NCBI GenBank assembly: GCA_963665975.1
Contig: OY762508.1
Coordinates: 744,001 to 808,000 of the forward strand
Origin: G963665975 sp963665975
Lineage (GTDB): Bacteria > Bacteroidota > Rhodothermia > Rhodothermales > Bin80
Direction: 5' to 3'
Length of the DNA: 64,000 nt
Below are positions 35,174-44,428 of this stretch, one piece after another. The notes under the pieces are model-generated. The model saw only the letters and a program-made list of their open reading frames with translations. It did not search any database and was not told where the DNA came from. Numbering within the stretch: position 1 is the first letter of the stretch; the number at the start of each line of letters is the position of its first letter. The position numbers were made by a program, and so were the translations under genes.

Positions 35174-37072
35174 ATGTACAAAGCTACCACCCTCGCTATT
35201 CTATTCCTCTTCGTCGGCGTCACTGAACTGGTCGCGCAAAAGACGGACCTTGCCTGGATTCCCGATTCATCCGGGGAGATAGCCCCACCCTACGTCCCGG
35301 GCTTGCATTCCGGTGCTCGCACGGTCGCTGGACCCTTCGACCTTGACGGAGACGGCAAAGCCGAACTGCTCGTCTCGGACTATACCGGAGGCGGGCGTGT
35401 CCACATCCTTGAAAGCGCCGGCGTAGACACATGGGAACTGATCTACACCTCGCCGTGGATCGACTCCACCGCCACCACAAACAATCTGCGTGCGCACACC
35501 GGTGGGGACCTGGACGGAGATGGCATGGGTGAACTGATTGCCTTCGCCGGACGCGGGTATAGCCCCACCAATCCGTTTACTGCGATTGCCAAGCCGGGCA
35601 TATATGTGCTTGAAGCCGCAGGTGATAATGAGTTCGTTCCCATCCCAAGTATCTATGAATTCGATGGTCTCGACCAGGAATTGCCTGATCGCTGGCGCAC
35701 GGAGCAGTTGACGGCCGTTGACATTGACGGCGATGGGGCCCAGGAGCTACTCTTCGGCAATAATGGTGCCGACGGCAGATTCGACAACTGGTACGTCATG
35801 TCCGTGACAGGCAATGTCGGTGACGGACTGCTGGGTACGGATGTTATGGTTCAGGAAGCACGGTGGAGTTCGCGAGCCTCGGAGGATTTTGATCCCGTAA
35901 ACCGGGGAGGCGGCAGCCCTTACGGTATGATCGCCGCCAATCTGGACGGTGGATCGGAAATGGAAATCGCCATGCAATCCTGGAATAATTACAACTTCAC
36001 CAATGCTCGCGCCACCGGGCCTGACACCTACGTGGCTCCGGGTGACGGCGATGCGGACGCCTACTATCAGGCTGCCACTTCAGATCATGTAGCCTTTTTC
36101 GGCTGTGTAGCCGTAGACATGGACGCCAACGGCGATGACGAGGTGTATTGCCCGCGCCTCCAGACGGGCAACGGCGCACTCCTCAATTACGAGGCCGGAG
36201 AGGACGCCCTGAAAGTGACTGCGGATAATGTCGTCGTAGATATCCTGCCCGGCTTTTCCACGCTGGGCATCACCGCCGGGGATATCGACAAGGACGGAGT
36301 GCCGGAGCTGATAGGGAGCGGTAGTTCCTACACGCCCGGCGCCTTCGCCGCCGGCAATCCTCCTGCCTGGATAAATATTGCGGACTTCGGTGGAGGCGAC
36401 GTCGAAGATCCGGCCAACTATTCCATCCGGTCTATACCCTTCCCTGAAGACATGCAGAATACGTTCTTTCATACCGTGCATCGCGATTCTGCGGGTGTCA
36501 TGACCACCTACATGGAGGACAAGAATGCTGCTGGCCAAAACGATTTTGAATTTGCCGCGAAGCTGGCCTATCTGGGAGATCCTGATGACGATGGATTCAA
36601 TGAAGTAGCCTTCTCCATGCAGGGTGTGAACGACACCCTGTATGTTTATGACGAAGTGTTTGACCCGGCGGATTCCTCCTATACGCGCACGGTGCGGTCC
36701 GCGACGGCGAACGAAGCGCGCATATTCTTGCGCGTTGTCTCCAGTGACGGGCTAACCACGAATATCACAGAAGAGCGCGTTGTGCTCCCCAGTGACTATG
36801 TGCTGGAGGCCAATTATCCGAATCCGTTTAACCCCACCACTACCTTCTCGTTTACTCTGCCCCTCGACAAGCATATCAGTGTCCGCATCTACGACATGGC
36901 CGGACGACTGGTGCGGACACTGGTGAACAACGAGTGGTATGCCGAAGGCACCCACCAGGCAACGTGGAACGGCCTGACCAACAGTGGCGTGCAGGCCGCC
37001 AGCGGGTCCTATATCTACGCGCTCGAATATGGCAACTTCCGGCAAGCACGTACGATGCTGCTGATCAAGTAA
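35174..37072 (+). CDS. Secreted FG-GAP/VCBS repeat protein with T9SS-like C-terminal domain
   Basis: This 632-aa protein has a signal peptide (TTLAILFLFVGVTELVAQ). Several Ca-binding FG-GAP repeats follow (DLDGDGKAELLVSDY, DLDGDGMGELIAFAGRG, DIDGDGAQELLFGNNG, DIDKDGVPELIG), suggesting an integrin-like beta-propeller. The last 85 residues are a T9SS/FlgD-like sorting domain: NYPNPFNPTTTFSF, VRIYDMAGRLVRTL, ending ARTMLLIK. It is probably exported to the cell surface or medium, where it could bind polymers or partners. It ends just before a strong terminator, so it is probably transcribed separately from the downstream operon. Confidence 0.9.
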   Translation: MYKATTLAILFLFVGVTELVAQKTDLAWIPDSSGEIAPPYVPGLHSGARTVAGPFDLDGDGKAELLVSDYTGGGRVHILESAGVDTWELIYTSPWIDSTATTNNLRAHTGGDLDGDGMGELIAFAGRGYSPTNPFTAIAKPGIYVLEAAGDNEFVPIPSIYEFDGLDQELPDRWRTEQLTAVDIDGDGAQELLFGNNGADGRFDNWYVMSVTGNVGDGLLGTDVMVQEARWSSRASEDFDPVNRGGGSPYGMIAANLDGGSEMEIAMQSWNNYNFTNARATGPDTYVAPGDGDADAYYQAATSDHVAFFGCVAVDMDANGDDEVYCPRLQTGNGALLNYEAGEDALKVTADNVVVDILPGFSTLGITAGDIDKDGVPELIGSGSSYTPGAFAAGNPPAWINIADFGGGDVEDPANYSIRSIPFPEDMQNTFFHTVHRDSAGVMTTYMEDKNAAGQNDFEFAAKLAYLGDPDDDGFNEVAFSMQGVNDTLYVYDEVFDPADSSYTRTVRSATANEARIFLRVVSSDGLTTNITEERVVLPSDYVLEANYPNPFNPTTTFSFTLPLDKHISVRIYDMAGRLVRTLVNNEWYAEGTHQATWNGLTNSGVQAASGSYIYALEYGNFRQARTMLLIK

Positions 37073-37091
37073 TCCATTCGAAGCCTTACCA

Positions 37092-37126
37092 AGAGGAGCA
37101 CCCGGTTTGGGTGCTCCTCTTTTTTT
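37092..37126 (+). terminator. Rho-independent terminator after the FG-GAP protein gene
   Basis: A perfect 12-bp stem AGAGGAGCACCC / GGGTGCTCCTCT (37092-37103 with 37109-37120) encloses the loop GGTTT and runs into seven T (37120-37126). It lies 20 bases after the stop codon. Confidence 0.95.
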
Positions 37127-37170
37127 CGGAGCCGGATTGAACTCACTGGGAGGCGCAACCGTATTCCGAA

Positions 37171-39927
37171 GTGATGAAGCAACGCGTTACGGCACTTCTA
37201 CTCGCGATGTCCTGGGCAGTGACCGGGATTTCGTACGGCCAGGGCAAACTTGTCGGCACGATCACCGAACGCGGCACTGGGGAATCCCTGATCGGCGTCA
37301 GCGTCCTGATCGAGGGAACTCAGCGTGGCGCTGCGACCGACAATGAGGGTAATTACCTGATCCTCAATGTGCGCCCCGGCGTCTATACGCTCGTCTATTC
37401 CTATATCGGGTTTCAGACGCAGCGCGTCACCGACATCAGCGTCTCTACCGGGCAGACTACCCGGTTTGACGTGGAAATGCAGGAACAGGTCATCGAAGGC
37501 GAAGAAATCATCGTCCGGGCCGAGCGTCCGCTCGTCCAGAAGGATTTGACAGCCTCCAAAAAGACGATCGTTGCCGAAGAAATCGATGCCCTGCCCGTCG
37601 AAAGCCTCTTTGGCGTGCTCGCAACCCAGGCCGGCGTCACCACGGGAGCGAGCGGAGAACTCCATGTGCGTGGCGGGCGGAGTAATGAGATTTCCTATCT
37701 CGTCGACGGGCTCGCGGTGAGCAATCCGTTCAACACGAACGGAATAGCCACACGCGTGGCTATTGACGCCATTGAGGAGATGACCGTCATTTCCGGCGCA
37801 TTCAACGCGGAGTATGGCAAGGCCATGAGCGCCGTGGTCAATCTTGTCACAAAGGAAGGTGGCAATTCTTACGACGGCTCCGTCAGCGTCTATGCCGGTG
37901 ACTACGTTACTAGCAACAACGACATCTTCTTCCTTCCCAGGAAGCTGGACATCAACACGACGACGCTCGAAGGCTCGCTTAGCGGACCGGTGCCTGTCGG
38001 GCGTGGATTCCGATTCCTGGTTTCCGGGCGGCATGACAAGAATAACGGCCACCTGTACGGCATCCGGGAGCACCTGCCCTCGGATTCGGCCAACTTCAAT
38101 ACCACGCCGTGGTATTACGAACTCCACGGCAAGCCGTGGTGGGAGTACATGGAGGGGACCGTAACGCTGCCGGACGGCTCCGAGGTAGAAGGGGGCGGCC
38201 TGGAGGTGCCCCGTGAGCACGTACCCATGAACCCGAGCGAGCGCACCAATCTGCTCGCCAAGCTGTCCATGCGGCCCACGTCCGGGACGCAGCTGGAGTA
38301 CTCCTTTCTGCTGGACAACAACGAGCGGCGAGGATTCAGCTTTGGCTACCGCTACAACCCTGACGGCGTAAATCGCCAGCGACGGCGCAGCAATAACCAT
38401 AGTCTGCACTGGACACACACACTGAGCGAGCGCGCGTTCTATACCGTCAAACTCTCCTATGCGCTTAGTGACTACAAGAATTTTCTCTACGAAGATCCCC
38501 TTGACCCGCGCTATGTAAAGGATTTTGGAGGAATCGGCGGCGGGAATGTGATCGGTTTCCCCGGCAATAACTTCCTCTTAGGAGGCAATCAGAAATCACA
38601 CATCTACGAAGAGTCCCGCTCATTGCGCGCAAGGGCGGATTTCACGCGCCAGTTCGGGATTACGCACGAGTTGAAGGTCGGCTTCGAATCCCAGTTCCAC
38701 TATCTGAGCCGCGAAAATTTCGTAGTCCTCTTTGACGGCAATCGTTACCGCGAGCCTACCGTGGAACCGGTCGACAACCCCTCGCATGACCGCTATGACA
38801 ACCAGCAGGTCCTGGAGTTCAGCGCATATGCGCAGGACAAACTGGAATTCGACGACTTCATCATAAACGCCGGCATTCGCTTCGAGCGCTTCGATCCGAA
38901 GGGCCTGTATATCCCGGACCTGTTCACTCCAACTGGGCCATTGGCGGCCGCCGAAACCAAGAGCCTGCTCCTGCCTCGCCTAGGGGTTTCCTTCCCCATC
39001 ACCGAGCGGGGGATCATCCATTTCTCGTACGGCCACTTCGCGCAAATGCCCACCCTGCGCAACCTGTATATCAACCCTGAATTTGAATTCCCGAAGGGCT
39101 CTGCCCCTACCTTTGGCAACACCAACTTGCGGCCTGAGCGCACCGTCCAGTACGAAATCGGGCTCCAGCAACAGCTGAATGATGTGCTTGCCTTCAATGT
39201 CACGGGATACTTCAAGGATATCCGGGATTACATGGCCCTGCAACTGGTGCGCCACAGTACGATTGCCGGAGAAGACCTGTATAACATATACCTGAACAAG
39301 GCCTACGCCAACGTCACGGGCATTACGGTTGCTCTCACCAAGCGGCGCGCTCCCGGAGGACTGGTCTCGGCAACAGTGGATTACACGTTCCAGATCGCCG
39401 AGGGCAGCGACGATGATGCGAATCGCTTCTTCTTCAACCGCCTTTCCGGGCGTGAAAACGAACTCGAAATCGTCCCCCTCGGCTTCGACCAGCGCCATGT
39501 GCTGTCCTCTACGGTGACGATCTCTCGCGCCGGAAACTGGGGTTTGTCGTTCAACGGACAGTTCGCAACAGGCTACCCCTACTCCCCCTTCATCCTGGAA
39601 CAGAATGTCGATTTGCCGACGCGCAGCGGACGCAAACCCTCAAAGCTGAAGCTGGACATGCACCTGTACAAGGAATTCACGGTGCGCCAGATCCGGCTGC
39701 GTGCATTCTGCAAGGTGTTTAACCTTCTCGACCGCCTGAACGAAAACTTTGTCTTCAACGACACAGGCCGGGCGACCTACTCGCTGTCAGCCCAGCGGAA
39801 TGTGCATGCAACGTGGGAGTCGAACTACGACCTTCCAGGCATTCATACGTTGGACGAATATGACCTGCGTCCGCACTATTACAGCAGTCCGCGCCAGATT
39901 CGCCTCGGCTTAACGCTGTCCTTCTGA
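37171..39927 (+). CDS. TonB-dependent receptor with carboxypeptidase-regulatory-like N-domain
   Basis: This 918-aa protein starts at the GTG at 37171 or the ATG at 37174. It has a signal peptide, a CarboxypepD-regulatory-like domain (GKLVGTITERGTGESLIGVS), a plug (LHVRGGRSNEISYLVDGLAV, EMTVISGAFNAEYGKAMSAV) and a large beta-barrel ending RQIRLGLTLSF. It lacks the SusC signature and has no SusD partner, so it is a distinct receptor class. Barrel repeats such as GIRFERFDPKGLY are typical. It leads an apparent operon with the 1132-aa secreted protein (5 bases apart), a PorV-like protein and an amidase. The ligand is unknown. Confidence 0.93.
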   Translation: MMKQRVTALLLAMSWAVTGISYGQGKLVGTITERGTGESLIGVSVLIEGTQRGAATDNEGNYLILNVRPGVYTLVYSYIGFQTQRVTDISVSTGQTTRFDVEMQEQVIEGEEIIVRAERPLVQKDLTASKKTIVAEEIDALPVESLFGVLATQAGVTTGASGELHVRGGRSNEISYLVDGLAVSNPFNTNGIATRVAIDAIEEMTVISGAFNAEYGKAMSAVVNLVTKEGGNSYDGSVSVYAGDYVTSNNDIFFLPRKLDINTTTLEGSLSGPVPVGRGFRFLVSGRHDKNNGHLYGIREHLPSDSANFNTTPWYYELHGKPWWEYMEGTVTLPDGSEVEGGGLEVPREHVPMNPSERTNLLAKLSMRPTSGTQLEYSFLLDNNERRGFSFGYRYNPDGVNRQRRRSNNHSLHWTHTLSERAFYTVKLSYALSDYKNFLYEDPLDPRYVKDFGGIGGGNVIGFPGNNFLLGGNQKSHIYEESRSLRARADFTRQFGITHELKVGFESQFHYLSRENFVVLFDGNRYREPTVEPVDNPSHDRYDNQQVLEFSAYAQDKLEFDDFIINAGIRFERFDPKGLYIPDLFTPTGPLAAAETKSLLLPRLGVSFPITERGIIHFSYGHFAQMPTLRNLYINPEFEFPKGSAPTFGNTNLRPERTVQYEIGLQQQLNDVLAFNVTGYFKDIRDYMALQLVRHSTIAGEDLYNIYLNKAYANVTGITVALTKRRAPGGLVSATVDYTFQIAEGSDDDANRFFFNRLSGRENELEIVPLGFDQRHVLSSTVTISRAGNWGLSFNGQFATGYPYSPFILEQNVDLPTRSGRKPSKLKLDMHLYKEFTVRQIRLRAFCKVFNLLDRLNENFVFNDTGRATYSLSAQRNVHATWESNYDLPGIHTLDEYDLRPHYYSSPRQIRLGLTLSF

Positions 39928-39932
39928 GCCCC

Positions 39933-42900
39933 ATGTCTTACCGTACAGGCATCCTTCTCACTGTGCTGTTACTCGCGTACGTCCCGCCGGCGCACGGCCA
40001 GGAGGACCTCCTGCGTGCACGCGGCTGGTCTGCAGGGGAGGTGCTCAAATGGGTCGAACAGATGAGTCAGCGACCCAAGCGTTTGCAGACATCACGCGCA
40101 TGTGTGGCGGATTTCACCAATCGGCGCGACGCCATCCTGAACGGCAACCGGATCACTACGCAGATCTTCAATTTCGGATCTATCTCCGCGCCCGGCAACA
40201 CGATTACCGACATCGTGTGGAATGGCCTTGGCTATGGATACGAATTCGGACCGTTCGTGGCCGCTGAAATCGTCGACACCTTTCGTGAGGACGGGCGCGC
40301 ACGCGACCCACAGAGCGTGCCGCTGCGGGACGAGAACGGCAATCTCGTCCGGGATGCCAACGGGGAGCAGGTATACGTCATGCACATCGTGTCGGACGCC
40401 TTGGTGTCCAACGGCGGCGAAATCTCTCCCGACGGCTCGACGTTCTGGGGCTGGCAACCGATTGCGTGCGCGGAGCCCGTGGGAGGGTTCGCAGGGATCC
40501 AGGTGGTCAACCCTGCCTCCGACAAGATTCCAACCAATGACGCGCCGGACGACGACCTGGACGGCAAACCCGATTCGTGGCCTGACGACTGGTACAACGT
40601 GACTCTGGGACGCTACTTGTGGCCGGGAGCGCTGCAACAGGGCGCCTCCAATGCGGACAAGGAGACGCTCTATTTCATGAACGACTACAGTAACAGTGAA
40701 TTCAGCTACTGGCCGTTCGTCTCTGACAGCACCAAGCGCGGGCTGGGATTGGAAGTAGAGGTGCGTCTGTACCAGTGGGCGAATCCGCTCGCCGAGGATA
40801 TCATTTTTCTCGTCTATAAAATCACAAACAAGAGCGACAAAGATCTCGAAAAGGTGATCTTCGGCATGTGGGGAGATCCGCATGTCGGTGGCCCACGTGA
40901 CTGGCCAGACGACTGGGCCTTCTACGACCGCAACCAGAACATGGTATTTGCATGGGATGACGACGGCAGAAGCGACATCGCTGGCCGTGTCCCGGGATAC
41001 TTCGGGTACAAGTTTCTTGAGAGCCCCGGTGTTGACGATGACGGTATCGACAACGACGGCGACGGCCTGATCGATGAATCCTGGACAGATGGCATTGACA
41101 ACGACCAGGACTGGAATCCAGATACCGACGACGTTGGTATCGATGGCCTGCCCGGCACCGGGGATACGGGAGAAGGCGACGGCCTGCCCACGGCCGGGGA
41201 TCAGTTCGATATCACCAAGCCCGGAGAGCCGAACTTTGAGTACACCGATATTGACGAAAGCGACCAGTTCGGGTTAACATCCTTCGCGTCCCCACCCTTC
41301 GCCGGCAACCGGGTATCCAATGACGAGAGGCTCTGGAGCCTTGTCGAGCCCGGGCGATTCGATATCGTGCCGTCCGTGCCCGGCGACTATGTCTTTCTGT
41401 ATGGTTCCGGTGATTTTCGATTGCGTGCGGGAGACACTAAACGATTCTCGATAGCCCTGATCGTTGGCGAAAACCGGGAGGACTTGCGGCTAAACGCCAC
41501 CACCGCACAGCAGATCTACGATGTCGGATACGTATTCGCAAAGCCCCCGCGCAAGCCGACGCTTCGCTCCGCCGTCGGCGACGGGAAAGTCACGCTCTAC
41601 TGGGACGATGTGGCGGAGCAATCTGTAGATCCACTCACGAGGCAGAAAGACTTTGAAGGCTACGTGATCTACCGCTCTACGGATCACGAATTTGCTGACC
41701 AGCAGACCATTACCGATATCAACGGCAGCAAATTTCTGTTCACCCCACTGAAATCCATACAGGGCGTCGAGGCCAAATTCGACCTTAACAACGGAATCAC
41801 AGGAGCATCCAGTATCCCGTTTCCACGCAGGGGCATTTCATATGATATGGGAGACGACACGGGACTCTTCCACACGTTTGTCGATTCCAACAACGTCATT
41901 AACGGACAAACCTACTACTATGCCCTCACCGCTTATGACCGGGGATATGCGGGAACGGTGAGTGACGCCTTCGCGCAGGGTATTCCACCGAGTGAGACCA
42001 GCAAGACCATTACATTCGACCCCACGACGGACTCGTTTGTTTTTGACCGGAATACGTTGGCGGCAATCCCGAAGCCGCGCGTTGCAGGATACGTGGCGCC
42101 ATCTGTGTTTGGCGAAGATGGGCTCAGTCGCGAATCCGGATTCGGGACTGGAGAGATTCGCATTCGCCTCGTAGACGAAATCACCGTGCGTGACAGGCAG
42201 TCGTACAGGATGATCTTTGAAGACATGGACGGAGAAATCGTCTACAGTGTCATCAACGAGGGCCCGCTAACGACTACGCTCAAGGCCACGCCCGGCAGGA
42301 GCCAGACGACGGGATACCCTAACTTCATCACTTCCTCCGTAGAGGTGCGGACCGCCGACGGCCGCATGCTGACGCAAGGCACCGATTATGCGGTCAACCC
42401 TCCGCTTGGCTCGATCAACCTTCTCCCGGCATCGGGTGTCTCAGCCGGCGCGGAGTTGACCGTTTCGCTTCGGTACGCACCCTTGTATCGCAGCCGGCTT
42501 CTCGAATTCGAGGAAGCAAACATTGTCTTTGACGGATTACATGTATTTGTTGACGATGACTCGCTAGCGGTCAACCAGCAGGCCTCCGGATGGTTGAGCG
42601 GTAGCGATGAATATCCTTGGAGCGCCCTTGTGGCCACTGCGGGACCGGGCCGCATTGGGCAGCCCTCGGACTATGAAATCCGTTTTAGCGACTCGCCGGT
42701 CACATCGAGCTTTAACAACGGGGTGCCCCTTCCCTTCGAGGTGTTCAACCTCACACGGGCCAACGCTCCCGTCACGGTCCATACTCCTGATATCGTGCGC
42801 AACGGTGCGTGGGATGTCCGGGAACCGCTCATTTTTCTGGAGGACCTCGACGGCCAGCTCACAGCAACGTGGGAGGTGCGCTTTGAGGAAGGCTCAGGCA

Positions 42901-43331
42901 CGCCTGGCGACGGTGACGCCTTTTTCCTGAGCACCCATAAGCCGTTCTCAGGCCAGGACGTATTCAGTTTCCGCACCACTGGCGCCGCTGTCGAATCCAT
43001 GCTGGTAGAACAGGAGCTGCAGGACATCTACGTCGTACCCAACCCTTATGTGGCCACCTCGGTTTTCGAGCCGCGCAATCCTATTTCTCGCACGGAACGA
43101 GGAGAGCGCCGTCTCTATTTTGCCAATGTCCCGCGCCAGTGCACGATCCGCATTTACACCCTGTCGGGTGAGCTTGTAGACACGCTGCATCATGACAGCT
43201 CTCTGGATGATGGCAAGGTGTTCTGGAATATGCGCACCAAGGACAACATGAACCTGGCCTACGGGCTGTACCTGTTCCATGTCGACAGCCCGGAAGGGTC
43301 CTTCATCGGCAAGTTTGCCGTGATCAAGTAG
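39933..43331 (+). CDS. Large secreted protein with Ca-binding Asp-rich repeats and T9SS-like tail
   Basis: This 1132-aa protein has a signal peptide (GILLTVLLLAYVPPAHGQ). The N-terminal half is of a type seen in Rhodothermota/Bacteroidota surface proteins. Around residues 365-425 is a dense thrombospondin-3/dockerin-like cluster (DDDGIDNDGDGLIDES, DGIDNDQDWNPDTDD) likely to bind calcium. A fibronectin-III-like segment (KVTLYWDDVAEQSVD, FEGYVIYRSTDHEF) follows. The C-terminal domain (YVVPNPYVATSVF, IRIYTLSGELVDTL, GKFAVIK) resembles T9SS sorting domains. It lies between a TonB receptor and a PorV-like protein, fitting export by T9SS and docking at the surface. Confidence 0.8.
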   Translation: MSYRTGILLTVLLLAYVPPAHGQEDLLRARGWSAGEVLKWVEQMSQRPKRLQTSRACVADFTNRRDAILNGNRITTQIFNFGSISAPGNTITDIVWNGLGYGYEFGPFVAAEIVDTFREDGRARDPQSVPLRDENGNLVRDANGEQVYVMHIVSDALVSNGGEISPDGSTFWGWQPIACAEPVGGFAGIQVVNPASDKIPTNDAPDDDLDGKPDSWPDDWYNVTLGRYLWPGALQQGASNADKETLYFMNDYSNSEFSYWPFVSDSTKRGLGLEVEVRLYQWANPLAEDIIFLVYKITNKSDKDLEKVIFGMWGDPHVGGPRDWPDDWAFYDRNQNMVFAWDDDGRSDIAGRVPGYFGYKFLESPGVDDDGIDNDGDGLIDESWTDGIDNDQDWNPDTDDVGIDGLPGTGDTGEGDGLPTAGDQFDITKPGEPNFEYTDIDESDQFGLTSFASPPFAGNRVSNDERLWSLVEPGRFDIVPSVPGDYVFLYGSGDFRLRAGDTKRFSIALIVGENREDLRLNATTAQQIYDVGYVFAKPPRKPTLRSAVGDGKVTLYWDDVAEQSVDPLTRQKDFEGYVIYRSTDHEFADQQTITDINGSKFLFTPLKSIQGVEAKFDLNNGITGASSIPFPRRGISYDMGDDTGLFHTFVDSNNVINGQTYYYALTAYDRGYAGTVSDAFAQGIPPSETSKTITFDPTTDSFVFDRNTLAAIPKPRVAGYVAPSVFGEDGLSRESGFGTGEIRIRLVDEITVRDRQSYRMIFEDMDGEIVYSVINEGPLTTTLKATPGRSQTTGYPNFITSSVEVRTADGRMLTQGTDYAVNPPLGSINLLPASGVSAGAELTVSLRYAPLYRSRLLEFEEANIVFDGLHVFVDDDSLAVNQQASGWLSGSDEYPWSALVATAGPGRIGQPSDYEIRFSDSPVTSSFNNGVPLPFEVFNLTRANAPVTVHTPDIVRNGAWDVREPLIFLEDLDGQLTATWEVRFEEGSGTPGDGDAFFLSTHKPFSGQDVFSFRTTGAAVESMLVEQELQDIYVVPNPYVATSVFEPRNPISRTERGERRLYFANVPRQCTIRIYTLSGELVDTLHHDSSLDDGKVFWNMRTKDNMNLAYGLYLFHVDSPEGSFIGKFAVIK

Positions 43332-43342
43332 GCGAGCGCACC

Positions 43343-44419
43343 ATGCTGTTTCGAGTCTCCATACGTCGCATGCCTATTATGCTGTGCGTGGTGTGCATGC
43401 TCTGCGGGTCGCTGTTACCGGCGCCCGCAGCCGCCCAGGAGGATCCGGCATCGCCCGACCGCAAGACGATCACGCGCGTGGGCACGACGGCGGCCCAATT
43501 TCTGAAGCTCGGTGTCGGGGCACGCCCGATTGCGCTCGGCGGGGCCTTCGTGGCCGAAGCCAGCGGTCTGTCTGCTGCCTATTGGAATCCGGCAGGACTG
43601 GCTGGCCTTCGCGGCAATGCGCTCCAACTGAGCAAGACCGAATACCTGGCCGACGTGGACTTCAACATTGCCGCGTTCGCCACCCATCTGAGTAGCATAG
43701 GCACAGTTGCCTTTACGTTGATTCTGCTGGATTCAGGCAACATGCATGTGCGCACTGAACGGGAGCCAGAAGGCACTGGCGAACGATTCAATGTGCAAAA
43801 TTTCGCGATTCAGGCCTCGTTCGCACGCAGCCTGACAGACCGCTTCTCCATCGGCGGATCTGTCAAGTATATCCAGGAGCGGATCTGGCATAGTAAGGCC
43901 TCCGCCATCGCTTTCGATATCGGCACACTGTTCACCACCCCGTACAGCAGGCTTCGGTTGGGAGCAAGCATGTCCAATCTCGGTCCCAAGATGCGGATGG
44001 ATGGACGGGACATCCTGTTCAGCGAGGATCCGAATCCCAACACGGACGGCACCGTCGAAATCGTCAACGCGCAATACCGCATGGACGCGCATGCGTTGCC
44101 GCTATTATTTCGCGTCGGCCTCGCATGGGATGCCGTCCATACAAGCACGCACCGAGTTGTGGTATCCACGGACGCAACGCATCCCAACGACAACAGCGAG
44201 TACGTCAACATGGGAATGGAGTACAGCTTTCGCGACTTACTGTCTCTGCGGGCCGGGTTCCGCAACCTCTTTGAACCCGATAGCGAGCAGGGACTGACAT
44301 TCGGCGCCGGTCTTAACGTGCGTGTGAACCGCTCCCTGCGCACTGCGCTTGATTATGCGTATGCTGAATTCGGCCGACTGACACAGACTCATTGGTTCAC
44401 CGTCACGCTTTCCTTTTGA
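43343..44419 (+). CDS. PorV/PorQ-family outer-membrane beta-barrel protein
   Basis: This 358-aa protein has a signal peptide with an alanine-rich end (LLPAPAAAQ). The family hallmark follows: TAAQFLKLGVGARPIALGGA, then AYWNPAGLAGL near residue 75, as in PorV/PorQ and FadL-like 14-strand barrels. It ends LTQTHWFTVTLSF with an aromatic final residue. PorV shuttles T9SS cargo to the sortase or attachment complex. It is 11 bases after the 1132-aa gene and 9 before the amidase gene, both of which carry T9SS-like tails, so a dedicated shuttle role for these neighbours is plausible but inferred. Confidence 0.88.
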   Translation: MLFRVSIRRMPIMLCVVCMLCGSLLPAPAAAQEDPASPDRKTITRVGTTAAQFLKLGVGARPIALGGAFVAEASGLSAAYWNPAGLAGLRGNALQLSKTEYLADVDFNIAAFATHLSSIGTVAFTLILLDSGNMHVRTEREPEGTGERFNVQNFAIQASFARSLTDRFSIGGSVKYIQERIWHSKASAIAFDIGTLFTTPYSRLRLGASMSNLGPKMRMDGRDILFSEDPNPNTDGTVEIVNAQYRMDAHALPLLFRVGLAWDAVHTSTHRVVVSTDATHPNDNSEYVNMGMEYSFRDLLSLRAGFRNLFEPDSEQGLTFGAGLNVRVNRSLRTALDYAYAEFGRLTQTHWFTVTLSF

Positions 44420-44428
44420 CCGGGCGTA